From Mariniphaga sp041687255 (lineage in GTDB: Bacteria; Bacteroidota; Bacteroidia; Bacteroidales; Prolixibacteraceae), in contig JAWLCL010000004.1 in the NCBI GenBank assembly GCA_041687255.1, forward strand, positions 124,001 through 188,000: a stretch of DNA of 64,000 bases, read 5' to 3'. Below, piece after piece: positions 54,093 through 61,566 of the stretch (position 1 is the stretch's first letter; every line of letters starts with the position of its first letter). The translations under genes and the position numbers were made by a program. A model generated the notes under the pieces. It was not told the origin of the DNA, searched no databases, and saw only the letters and a list, made by a program, of their open reading frames with translations.

Positions 54093-54150
54093 CCGTACCT
54101 TCTACCTATTAAATTCGGTCAATCGCGAATTTAATCCGACTTTGGTATGT
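54093..54150. repeat. REP-like palindrome, copy 3
   Basis: Arms ATTAAATTCG (54108-54117) and CGAATTTAAT (54126-54135) around the 8-bp spacer GTCAATCG, then GGTATGT after exactly 8 bp, and TATACC on the left. One base in each arm differs from copies 1 and 2 in a compensating way, which shows that pairing is conserved. Confidence 0.7.
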
Positions 54151-54275
54151 CGAATGTATGCAGAAAGTATAATGGTGAATTGGTAAGAACCTGTTAAGAA
54201 CATATAAAACCCATAATCTGAACCAAAACTTCTCCGTGATATCAAACAGAAAATCTTACAGGAGCAGAAGTTCGA

Positions 54276-54395
54276 ATGAAATATAAAGTTTTAGGTAAAA
54301 AAGTAGCCGTAAGGCTCGGTACAAAAGGAAAAGTTGCTACATTTGCTTTTAGAGAGGACGTAAATTCTAATTTTTTTATCCGGACAATTGATTGA
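54276..54395 (+). CDS. Possible 39-residue basic peptide
   Basis: A frame of 39 codons starting MKYKVLGKKVAVRLG, with AGGAG 11 nt upstream of the ATG. It is rich in Lys/Arg and Val and has no membrane segment. It sits between palindrome copy 3 and a membrane-protein gene and could equally be a chance frame. No homology is claimed. Confidence 0.22.
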   Translation: MKYKVLGKKVAVRLGTKGKVATFAFREDVNSNFFIRTID

Positions 54396-54434
54396 TAATT
54401 TGTGTCAATCGGTTTATGTCTTATTTTTTAGTGG

Positions 54435-54485
54435 ATTCCGATTCGTTTAAGGCGGTTTAAGAAACTACCCGAAACGATTCGGAAT
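54435..54485. repeat. 14-bp inverted repeat upstream of membrane-protein gene
   Basis: ATTCCGATTCGTTT (54435-54448) and AAACGATTCGGAAT (54472-54485) are complementary except for one central base, with 23 bp between. It lies 67 bp before the next ATG and might be an operator or a transcribed hairpin. Confidence 0.45.
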
Positions 54486-54552
54486 TTATTGATGGTGATG
54501 GTTTTATGTCCATGGCTATGGCATTGCTATTTTAGCCGGAAGACAGGGTTAT

Positions 54553-54921
54553 ATGAATTTTTATACGGTACGTTTTATGGCAGACAGCTGGTTTTTGGTG
54601 ACTTTTCTTTTTATTTATCCCTTCATTGTTATCGGTTTGAATCATTGTTTCCGGTGTTGTATAACTTGTAAAAAAAACAGGAAAATTTTTCTGCTGGAAA
54701 ATGATTACGTGAACAAGTTGTTGTATTTGTTGATGCCGTTACTTGTGCTGCACATTGAGCTTTTATTGCTGTACACCGGCTATCCGTTTTATGAAATTAG
54801 CAGTTGGATTATTATTATTCTTGTGGTATTGCAGGTTTATTTATTCGGTACTGCAGTTTTTTCCTTGCTACAGTTATTTGTAGCCGCAAAAAAAATCGGA
54901 CAATATTTACGGGAAAATTAA
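54553..54921 (+). CDS. Small membrane protein of unknown function
   Basis: 122 residues with three transmembrane helices (WFLVTFLFIYPFIVIGL, LLYLLMPLLVLHIELLLLY, WIIIILVVLQVYLFGTA), charged ends and a cluster of Cys in the first loop (CFRCCITCKK). No family recognised. It stands alone, converging on the Rossmann-fold gene. Confidence 0.5.
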   Translation: MNFYTVRFMADSWFLVTFLFIYPFIVIGLNHCFRCCITCKKNRKIFLLENDYVNKLLYLLMPLLVLHIELLLLYTGYPFYEISSWIIIILVVLQVYLFGTAVFSLLQLFVAAKKIGQYLREN

Positions 54922-54941
54922 TTTTATGTTATGCAGGGGTG

Positions 54942-55604
54942 TCACTTTTCAGCCAGTGCCTTTATATCTTTTGTTTCCAGTACCTGTTTGTCGTAACCTG
55001 TAAATACGCTGTTTATCATTGCCTGCCCGACTTCCTGCAAGGTAAGGATGCTTTTGGGAAAGAAGAACTGGAACAGGGGGATTAGCCGTGCTGCAATCTT
55101 ATATGACCTTTTGAGGTGTTGTTGCCCGTTAATTGGTTTCATCACACCGGGTCGAAAGTTGTAGGCTTTTATGCCGGGCAGCTGCATCAGGTCGTTTTCT
55201 GTTTTGCCCTTCACCCTTGCCCACATAAGCTTTCCTTTTGCCGAACTGTCGGTTCCCCGGCCCGAGACGTAACAAAAAACCAGCCCGGGATTCACATGGG
55301 CCAACGTGTTGGCAAAGTGCAGGGTGGTGTCGTAGGTAATACGTGTATATTCCGGTTCCTTCATTCCCAGAGAACTGACGCCGGCACAAAAAAAGCAGGC
55401 ATTATACCCCTTCATACTGTCTTTTACATTGTCAAGCTGAAGAAAGTCGATAACAATTAGTTCCTCCAGTTTGGGATGTTCTATACCTGAAGGACGTCTT
55501 GCAACACTCAGCACCTGTTTTACCTTATCGTTATCCAGGCATTCAAGAAGGACCCCTTCGCCCACCATGCCTGTTGTTCCGGTTACAATAACATTAAGTT
55601 CCAT
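54942..55604 (-). CDS. NAD(P)-binding Rossmann-fold protein (NmrA/epimerase-like)
   Basis: 220 residues of the atypical short-chain dehydrogenase type. The nucleotide loop VTGTTGMVGEG opens the protein; CFFCAGVSSLG and a Ser/Tyr-poor middle follow, with YNFRPGVMKP near the end. The usual YxxxK active site is not evident; KGKLMWARVKGKTEND occupies that region. It may be a ligand-binding or non-canonical reductase. The end hydrophobic part LIPLFQFFFPKSIL is probably not a membrane helix. Convergent with the small membrane-protein gene. Confidence 0.75.
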   Translation of the reverse strand: MELNVIVTGTTGMVGEGVLLECLDNDKVKQVLSVARRPSGIEHPKLEELIVIDFLQLDNVKDSMKGYNACFFCAGVSSLGMKEPEYTRITYDTTLHFANTLAHVNPGLVFCYVSGRGTDSSAKGKLMWARVKGKTENDLMQLPGIKAYNFRPGVMKPINGQQHLKRSYKIAARLIPLFQFFFPKSILTLQEVGQAMINSVFTGYDKQVLETKDIKALAEK

Positions 55605-55964
55605 TTCCGTTCTGTTAATTTAAAGGTTAAATTTTTGTTATTCATTTTCACCTTCATGCGGGTTCAGCCGGTCTGTTTTTTACTATAAAGGTACATTAAT
55701 TTAAGATGTTTTGCCCAAAGTTTTCGAAGCAGTTTTGTAGTTATTTCCATGAATATCGATGTAAGGAAATGGGAACTGCTGGATAATGTAATTCCTTGTT
55801 CTTAAATCATTTTCAGGATTTTTGCTTGTTCTTTGAACTTTAATTCTTAAATTTAAGTCAATAAACTCTTAAAGTATTTTATTCATTAATACACCAATGA
55901 AATCAGGGTTTCAAACATCATGAAACTATTGAGTTCATTGGTCATAAAAAAAGGAGGCAATATC
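55605..55964. other. Upstream region of the four-gene module
   Basis: 360 bp, A/T-rich, containing the leaders of the divergent Rossmann gene and the module. AAGGAGGC at 55951-55958 is a strong Shine-Dalgarno for the first module gene, unusual in this window. No exact TANNTTTG box or repeat was seen. Confidence 0.5.
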
Positions 55965-56420
55965 ATGGGCAATCAAAGTATTAATATCAGCAATGTAAGG
56001 GGAGATATTTACGGGACCGGGGCTTCAGGAGTTGTGGCCAAAAACATATCCGGCACCGTACATTTCGGATCGGAGCAAACGGATAAGATGCCTGATGAGT
56101 ACAGTAAAAGTCTGCAGGCATTTTCAGAAAACATTAACCTTTTGTTGCAGAAGTATCAGGTTGAGCCTGAAAAGGTAGAACCCGTGCAGAAAAAAATAGA
56201 TGAATTTGCAGCAGAGGTTGCAGAAGTGGGTACTGAAGCAGAAGTGGATTATGAGAAGGAAATCAATTTGAAATCGAAGCTGGTTTCTGCAGCTGCCGGT
56301 TTGGCCAGATTGCTCCCCAAAGGGGCAGAAGTTGTGGCGGCATTTACACCTCTTGCACCATTCAGTAAGTTGATTGGCGAAGCAGTGGATGTGGTTGTGC
56401 GTAATGTGGTAAAGGAATGA
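55965..56420 (+). CDS. Module gene 1: glycine-rich N-terminal motif plus helical domain
   Basis: 151 residues, no signal peptide. Residues 4-32 hold a motif (INISNVRGDIYGTGASG, then VVAKNISGTV) nearly repeated at the start of the next protein. A helical middle (about 42-100; SLQAFSENINLLLQKYQ, VQKKIDEFAAEVAEV) leads to a hydrophobic/amphipathic C-terminus (about 105-151; LVSAAAGLARLLPKGAEVV, FSKLIGEAVDVVVRNVV). I do not recognise the helical part. Such a tail could insert into or perturb membranes, which would fit an effector, but this is inference. AAGGAGGC 7 nt upstream fixes the ATG; an upstream in-frame ATG at 55920 is less likely. Confidence 0.75.
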   Translation: MGNQSINISNVRGDIYGTGASGVVAKNISGTVHFGSEQTDKMPDEYSKSLQAFSENINLLLQKYQVEPEKVEPVQKKIDEFAAEVAEVGTEAEVDYEKEINLKSKLVSAAAGLARLLPKGAEVVAAFTPLAPFSKLIGEAVDVVVRNVVKE

Positions 56421-56459
56421 CAATCGGCTGATGTTTAATTTTTAAAATAAAATGCAGCT

Positions 56460-57623
56460 ATGGACAATCAGGAGGTTAATATCAGTGATGTAAGAGGGGA
56501 TGTGGTTGGCACCGGAGCCAGTGGCATTGTGGCAAAGGAAATTCATGGAAATGTAATACAGGTAGTTATCAATTCGGAGGATTTAGCCAGGCAGCTGGGG
56601 GAAATAAACAAAGTACCTGCTGATGTAAAGCAAAAACAGTCGGCGGGGATTGAGGGGAATAAAGTTTCTCAAGATTCAGAATTGCTTCGGGAAACCATCA
56701 GTGAATTGCTTGAGGTTATTCGTTCATCAAACCGAAAGGGCAACAAAGTGGATGAAATACAGGCCGGAGAGCTTCATCTATCGCAGGTGGATTTGTTGTT
56801 GAAAAAGGCCATCCTTCTAAAATCGGAAGCCGACCAGATGTATTTTGAGCAGCTGGATAAGTCTGCACGGAAGGATTCTTCCTCTCCTGTACAGGAATAC
56901 GGCACTGCCGGTCTGGACTTGGATAAGGTTCTGACCGATTTTGATGATAAGGCTTACCTGAATAAACTTCGTGAGGCATATGGACTTCTTAAGGAAGCCA
57001 TAGATATTGATCCAGCCAATACGGAAGTTTTACTGCATATGGCACAGCTTCTTATCGAATTAACGCCGGATGATCCTACTGATGAGCAGAAGCTTCTGTA
57101 TCGTGTACAAAACCTGCTCAACAATCCTAAAGACGATGCCGAACGGTTCCGGTTGGCGCAGGCAACTTTTTTGCTGGCTACAACAGGCAATCATCTGCAT
57201 AAGGGTATGCTGAAAGATGCACGGAGGATGTTTAAAAAACTTGGTCGCAACGAATGGGTCCGTCAGTGCGATGACCTGTTGGGCAAGGGGAAACAAACAA
57301 TGGGTGCCGCTCCTCAGCAACAGGTGTTTGAGCCCATAGGACAGTGGAGCATACTTGTTTCCGATTTTGTGGGAAGCACCATGAATGTAACATTTCATGC
57401 CAACGGTTATTTTGAAGCCATCCAGCAGACAGGAATGTATGGAGCGTCAGTGCAGGCTGCCGGGCAGTGGGCTTTTATCCCGGCTCAACGGATGCTTCAG
57501 CTCCAGGGAATGATTAATGGCTTCCAGCCTTTTTTTATGGGCATTTTAATACAATATCAGCAGGAGAATGTATTTTATGGTGTGGGAACTGATGGCTACA
57601 GTTATACATTGCAGAAGAATTGA
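56460..57623 (+). CDS. Module gene 2: same N-terminal motif plus TPR-like region and C-terminal beta domain
   Basis: 387 residues, cytoplasmic. Residues 4-34 (VNISDVRGDVVGTGASG, then IVAKEIHGNVIQVV) match gene 1 at about 20 of 28 positions. A linker (about 35-110), TPR-like helices (about 165-270; LREAYGLLKEAIDIDPANTE, LHMAQLLIELTPDD, ARRMFKKLGRNEWVRQ) and a beta-rich C-terminal domain (about 290-387; IGQWSILVSDFVGSTMNVTF, GQWAFIPAQRMLQLQGM, YGVGTDGYSYTL) follow. That last domain looks like a lipocalin or similar ligand-binding barrel, unverified. Starts 39 bp after gene 1; co-transcription is likely. Homology to known families was not established. Confidence 0.75.
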   Translation: MDNQEVNISDVRGDVVGTGASGIVAKEIHGNVIQVVINSEDLARQLGEINKVPADVKQKQSAGIEGNKVSQDSELLRETISELLEVIRSSNRKGNKVDEIQAGELHLSQVDLLLKKAILLKSEADQMYFEQLDKSARKDSSSPVQEYGTAGLDLDKVLTDFDDKAYLNKLREAYGLLKEAIDIDPANTEVLLHMAQLLIELTPDDPTDEQKLLYRVQNLLNNPKDDAERFRLAQATFLLATTGNHLHKGMLKDARRMFKKLGRNEWVRQCDDLLGKGKQTMGAAPQQQVFEPIGQWSILVSDFVGSTMNVTFHANGYFEAIQQTGMYGASVQAAGQWAFIPAQRMLQLQGMINGFQPFFMGILIQYQQENVFYGVGTDGYSYTLQKN

Positions 57624-57720
57624 GCCTTTTGTTTACAGGAGGCTCTATGAATTAATGCATGACTTGCAGGTTCTGACAAAACCCTTTTTATAAGATAGAT
57701 AAATTAAAAGAGCTGTGAAA

Positions 57721-58422
57721 ATGAAGACTGCATTTGTATCTGTATTCATTATTTCTTTCATGCTTGCTTCATGTATTTTAGTACCCAGGGAAACGGTGAC
57801 CCTGTCAAGGGTGCTGAATAATGATCTGGTTGCTTTGCATAATTCTCACCGGCAGATTGCTGCATTGTATTTCGGAAAGATCAAGGAGGACATAAATCTG
57901 TTCGTTGATGATGTGTATTCTCCTTTTGTTATTCATTATGTTCTGGATGTGGAAATGCAAAGATACAGGGCCGGGGAAGCGTCCTTGTTCCTTTCCATTG
58001 AAAATGCTGCTACAATTGAAGGCATTGGACAATCGGAAGAAGCCCTGAATACCATGCTCGAATTTCAACAGGCAGCAAATACGCAGATTCAGACCATGAG
58101 AAATGAGTTGCTTGAACCAATTCTAAAGCAGGAAATGCAGGTTATTGATGCCATCAATGAATCGTATGAACAGGCAATTCGTGCCAATCTCACCATCTCC
58201 GGATACCTTGAATCAGCCCGTAAAGTAAAGGAAAGCCAGCAGGAAACGTTATCTATGGCGGGCCTTCAGGGAGCAGATTCATTAATGACAGGCAGCTTGC
58301 TTAAAGTCTCTGAACTGGTTAATGCCGCAGTGAAAAAAGGTAAACAAATCGATCTGAGGAGTGATGAGGCTTTATTGGAAATCGAAGAAATATCAAACCG
58401 GATAAAAAATTTAACCCAATAA
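57721..58422 (+). CDS. Module gene 3: helical lipoprotein
   Basis: 233 residues. Lipobox FMLASC gives Cys18, so a membrane lipoprotein is predicted. The mature part is helical with long coiled-coil-like stretches (about 85-230; LNTMLEFQQAANTQIQTMRN, EQAIRANLTISGYLESARKV) and few aromatic residues. No family recognised. It follows gene 2 by 97 bp and gene 4 follows by 10 bp, so it most likely belongs to the same unit. The start is the ATG next to the signal; a GTG 6 bp upstream is in frame. Confidence 0.7.
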   Translation: MKTAFVSVFIISFMLASCILVPRETVTLSRVLNNDLVALHNSHRQIAALYFGKIKEDINLFVDDVYSPFVIHYVLDVEMQRYRAGEASLFLSIENAATIEGIGQSEEALNTMLEFQQAANTQIQTMRNELLEPILKQEMQVIDAINESYEQAIRANLTISGYLESARKVKESQQETLSMAGLQGADSLMTGSLLKVSELVNAAVKKGKQIDLRSDEALLEIEEISNRIKNLTQ

Positions 58423-58432
58423 TCATATAACA

Positions 58433-58717
58433 ATGGCGGAGAACAGATTTAGCCAATTATTCGCCGAAGCAGATGCGGCATTTAAGGGGGCATATAAAGA
58501 CGAGCTTAATCGGCTCGAGGGACTTTCGAGAGAAGAAATTGATTCAGTAACTCCGGGTACGGAAGATTTAACCGTGTATTCTGTGCTTATTAAAGTTGTG
58601 GAACAAGCTTCAAGGGACAACAGATCTCAGGCAAGCCTTATTGCAGACATTAAGGAACTGGGTGATGTAGCTGTTAACATTGCCCGGAAGGTTCCCCGGT
58701 TTGGTAAATTGCTGTAA
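58433..58717 (+). CDS. Module gene 4: small helical cytoplasmic protein
   Basis: 94 residues, no signal peptide. Two or three helices: FSQLFAEADAAFKGAYKDEL, YSVLIKVVEQASRDN, SLIADIKELGDVAVNIARKV. The last helix is amphipathic and ends in a basic PRFGKLL. It vaguely resembles the tail of gene 1 (both have a LAR/IARK-P-K turn), which may be chance. Starts 10 bp after gene 3. Function unknown. Confidence 0.65.
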   Translation: MAENRFSQLFAEADAAFKGAYKDELNRLEGLSREEIDSVTPGTEDLTVYSVLIKVVEQASRDNRSQASLIADIKELGDVAVNIARKVPRFGKLL

Positions 58718-58823
58718 GGAAAGCTTAAAATTCATTTCTGATTTCAAGAGAAGATTGCATGAGGTCAGGTTGAAATAAGGAGAAGATACAAGTTTTCAAC
58801 ATTTCATTCATCGGAGTGATTTT

Positions 58824-58844
58824 CTCCTCTCCTTTATAGAGGAG
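58824..58844 (+). repeat. Hairpin downstream of module
   Basis: CTCCTCT and AGAGGAG pair around CCTTTAT. Polypurine follows instead of a T-run. It resembles the CTCCTCT...AGAGGAGGGG motif frequent between genes in Bacteroidota, from memory only. It may mark the end of the module transcript. Confidence 0.4.
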
Positions 58845-59005
58845 GGGAAGGGTCAGGTTTCCCTAATGACGCAGTTCTGCTGTGTATCCGCGACAGGGAA
58901 TGAAAATTTATTAAAAGATTAGCAAACTATATGTAAAGGGAGTAATTATTTTTATTAGCAAATGCTATATTTTAACGGGTTGAATTTAGTGTCTTCTGAT
59001 AACAT

Positions 59006-59113
59006 ATGTTATTAAACCGAATTATTATTTTAATTTTATACTGTTTGATTTGCAGCGATAAAACGAGGGAGCAAAGTGGCAGGTTTATACTGTTAATGAA
59101 AATAACTAATTAA
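59006..59113 (+). CDS. Possible 35-residue lipoprotein-like peptide
   Basis: A frame starting MLLNRIIILILYCLIC, with a hydrophobic run and LIC/S as a lipobox-like end, then a short basic-acidic tail. It stops 10 bp before the next gene. It could be a small lipoprotein or a decayed leader. Confidence 0.28.
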   Translation: MLLNRIIILILYCLICSDKTREQSGRFILLMKITN

Positions 59114-59123
59114 CTATTAAAAT

Positions 59124-59516
59124 ATGAATAAACTGTACTTTATATGTTTTCTTTTACTTACTGTGGAATCTGGATTTGCACAAAACGATACCAATCAGTT
59201 TCTGATAGGAGAGTGGTATTACTTTGAATCAACGCGGCCAGAGATAAATGATACCTTCCGCCTGAACAGGGATAAGATTCATGATTCCTATATAAAATGG
59301 GAATTCAGGGAAAACAGCAGTTTTTACGAGCAAATTATAACTGAATGTTCAAGTGGGGAAGATGCACAATCATCAATATTTATCATGAGCGCTAACACTC
59401 CCTCAATCTGGGTATATAATAAAGAACATCATGCTATTGAACTCAGGGATTTGTCAAGGAGGTACAAGATAACAGGAATCGATGAAAAGTTTCTTGATCT
59501 GGTAAGGGTGAAATGA
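59124..59516 (+). CDS. Secreted lipocalin-like hypothetical protein
   Basis: 130 residues. Signal peptide FICFLLLTVESGFAQ, then FLIGEWYYFES at the start of a beta-rich domain with IKWEFRENSSFYEQII, SIWVYNKEHHAIELRDLSR and KITGIDEKFLDLVRVK. The GxW start and the strand pattern recall lipocalin-like domains of Bacteroidota. No ligand can be inferred. Lies 27 bp upstream of the propeller gene. Confidence 0.6.
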   Translation: MNKLYFICFLLLTVESGFAQNDTNQFLIGEWYYFESTRPEINDTFRLNRDKIHDSYIKWEFRENSSFYEQIITECSSGEDAQSSIFIMSANTPSIWVYNKEHHAIELRDLSRRYKITGIDEKFLDLVRVK

Positions 59517-59543
59517 ATCCGGGGGTACTGATTCCGATAGCAA

Positions 59544-60560
59544 ATGAAAAATATAGCAATTGCATTTTTATTGTGGCTATACGTTGCCGCAATCGCCTGC
59601 AAACGGGTGCCAGAAGATCAAATCTCTGTTGATTTCAATTCCGGCTGGTTTCCGCAATCGCCCCAAAATATGAGTTTTCTGAATACAGAGTACGACGATT
59701 ACAACATGAACATATATTATGTGGGAAAGGTACTTGATTTGTATTATTCGACCAACAAGGGATCGATGGGAAATGAATTTGACATTGCCAGCCGCAGGCT
59801 GGAAGCAGGTGTAGACTCAGATTCCGGGACGCTAGCTTTCAGGGTTGTTCCTTCAGAGCCTTCCTATGCCTGGAAATTACTGCCAAAAATAAATACGGAC
59901 TCAGATGAATACGGCCCCTTTTCGTTTTTCAGCGATGCAGAGGCTGGTTCATCCACGAGGTGGTACTTCTTTTATGCCAGCAATGAACCCGGTAATTTTG
60001 ATATCAGGTTTGCCTATACCATTGTTGGTGACTGGGAAGGCAGCGATTCAAAACAACAGGTCTTCGGGCCTTTTGAAGCTGCTTTGCTGAACTCGGAGTA
60101 CGATGATTTTTATCCTGCAGTCGATCACGACCAATCTAAGATTTACTTTTCCTCAGACCGTGACCACGGATATGACATATATGAAGCAGCCCTGGATTCC
60201 CGGGATTTTGTAACAATATTACAGGAGGGAACAGCCGTGCCGGTCAGAAATGCCGTTTTTTCAGGACCCGACGATGATAAATGCCCTTACATCAGAGGCA
60301 ACCTGATGGTATTCGCTTCCAACCGTTCCTCCGGTTTTGGTGGATATGATATTTATTACTCGGTATTTGACAATGGTAAATGGAGCGAGCCACAGAATTT
60401 CGGACCTGAGATAAATACTGAATACGACGAATACCGGCCGGCAGTTGAATATTTCCATCATTCGAACAACGATTTGATGATTTTCTCATCGAACCGGCCG
60501 GGCGGCAGAGGCGGGTTTGATTTGTATTATACCGGTATTCCCAAAATGATAAGAGATTGA
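59544..60560 (+). CDS. PD40/WD40-like beta-propeller lipoprotein
   Basis: 338 residues. A signal with lipobox VAAIAC is followed by PD40-type repeats: YFSSDRDHGYDIYEA, VFASNRSSGFGGYDIYYS and IFSSNRPGGRGGFDLYYT at about 190, 250 and 320, plus two or three diverged blades. The SSxRxGGxGxxDIY signature is characteristic of TolB-like/PD40 propellers in Bacteroidota. Such proteins probably act in the envelope, often beside OmpA-type partners, but none is here. Likely co-transcribed with the preceding lipocalin-like gene. Confidence 0.8.
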   Translation: MKNIAIAFLLWLYVAAIACKRVPEDQISVDFNSGWFPQSPQNMSFLNTEYDDYNMNIYYVGKVLDLYYSTNKGSMGNEFDIASRRLEAGVDSDSGTLAFRVVPSEPSYAWKLLPKINTDSDEYGPFSFFSDAEAGSSTRWYFFYASNEPGNFDIRFAYTIVGDWEGSDSKQQVFGPFEAALLNSEYDDFYPAVDHDQSKIYFSSDRDHGYDIYEAALDSRDFVTILQEGTAVPVRNAVFSGPDDDKCPYIRGNLMVFASNRSSGFGGYDIYYSVFDNGKWSEPQNFGPEINTEYDEYRPAVEYFHHSNNDLMIFSSNRPGGRGGFDLYYTGIPKMIRD

Positions 60561-60760
60561 CGTTCCTGATTGACATGAAATCCAAAAATGGTTGTTGTAG
60601 AATGATGTTTTTATGTGGTAAGTTTCCGGTTTGTTTTTAAAAAGATATGTAGTTTTTAAAGCGATATGGTTGACTGTTTAACAGAACGTATTACCTTTAA
60701 ACCAATCAAAAGCAAGGACAAAAGTTTGAGGAATAACATAAACCTTTTAGAAAATCTGCA

Positions 60761-61330
60761 ATGACTAAATTGTTTTTAAGAGCAAAACACTGGCATATTT
60801 TTACCATAGCCTTCGCCCTGCCATTCGTTTTGCAGATGCTGTTGGTGCCACTGGTGATGCTTGAGCACAGTCCCATGATAATATTTCAAATTATGCCGGT
60901 CAGCATGTCGTTACTCATAGTCGGGTATTTTGGGTGGTTCTGGTCAATTGCCGTGGGGCTGCAGTCAAAAGTACCGGCAGGCATTAAAATGAAGGTGAAC
61001 CGTTTCAGGCTGTTCTTCTTTATTCCGCTGGTTTACCTTGTTTTGTTTTTGTTGTTCATTGCTTATGGACTCGGAGGATTTGTTGAAAGCGGACAGGAAC
61101 CCTCTGCCAGTGCAATAGGAATAATTATCGGAGTCGTTCTGCCCATTCATTTTTTTGTCATTTTTTGTTTGTTTTACTGCCTGTATTTTGTTGCCAAAAC
61201 CTTTAAAACGGTTGAATTGCAGCGGGAGGTTACCTTTTCCGATTTTGCGGGCGAGTTTTTCCTGTTCTGGTTCTACCCCGTGGGGGTGTGGATTGTTCAG
61301 CCTAAGATTAATAAGATGGTAGAGGGGTGA
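60761..61330 (+). CDS. Four-helix membrane protein of unknown function
   Basis: 189 residues. Transmembrane helices around 14-34 (FTIAFALPFVLQMLLVPLVM), 48-66, 87-107 and 119-145 (IIIGVVLPIHFFVIFCLFYC); the C-terminus reads FWFYPVGVWIVQPKINKM. I recognise the general look as a common uncharacterised Bacteroidota membrane protein but no named family. Alone, 200 bp after the PD40 gene. Confidence 0.6.
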   Translation: MTKLFLRAKHWHIFTIAFALPFVLQMLLVPLVMLEHSPMIIFQIMPVSMSLLIVGYFGWFWSIAVGLQSKVPAGIKMKVNRFRLFFFIPLVYLVLFLLFIAYGLGGFVESGQEPSASAIGIIIGVVLPIHFFVIFCLFYCLYFVAKTFKTVELQREVTFSDFAGEFFLFWFYPVGVWIVQPKINKMVEG

Positions 61331-61445
61331 ATCATAGTATTTACCTGCTATATAACTATTTTATGGGAGGTGTTGTCAGCAGCGCATAAATTGCATCAAA
61401 TAAAGCAGGATTTTCGGTGCCACATGATATCCCTGCTACTGAGCT

Positions 61446-61472
61446 GTCATTGCGCGCGCAGCAAAGCAATCT
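61446..61472. repeat. Single copy of a GTCATTGCG-type dispersed repeat
   Basis: GTCATTGCG followed by CGCGCAG and CAAAGCAATCT resembles the half-palindromic GTCATTGCGAGC...GAAGCAATC repeat seen between genes in many bacteria. This is from memory; only one copy was found here. Confidence 0.4.
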
Positions 61473-61566
61473 ACGGATATTATGCAGATGCCTTCAATTG
61501 AACAGCAGATTGAAATGAACGCAACCTTTTATTAAAGAACAGCATCTTAAGAAAAAACAAAACATC

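Larger units (their letters stand above)
53826..54552. other. Gene-poor region with several inverted repeats
   Basis: 730 bp containing a two-level hairpin just after the peptidase, REP-like palindrome copy 3, a possible 39-codon frame and a 14-bp inverted repeat next to the membrane-protein gene. No other gene was seen. Confidence 0.55.
58718..59123. other. Intergenic stretch after the module
   Basis: Holds a hairpin at 58824-58844 and a possible 35-codon lipoprotein-like frame at 59006. The rest is without visible function. Confidence 0.5.
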
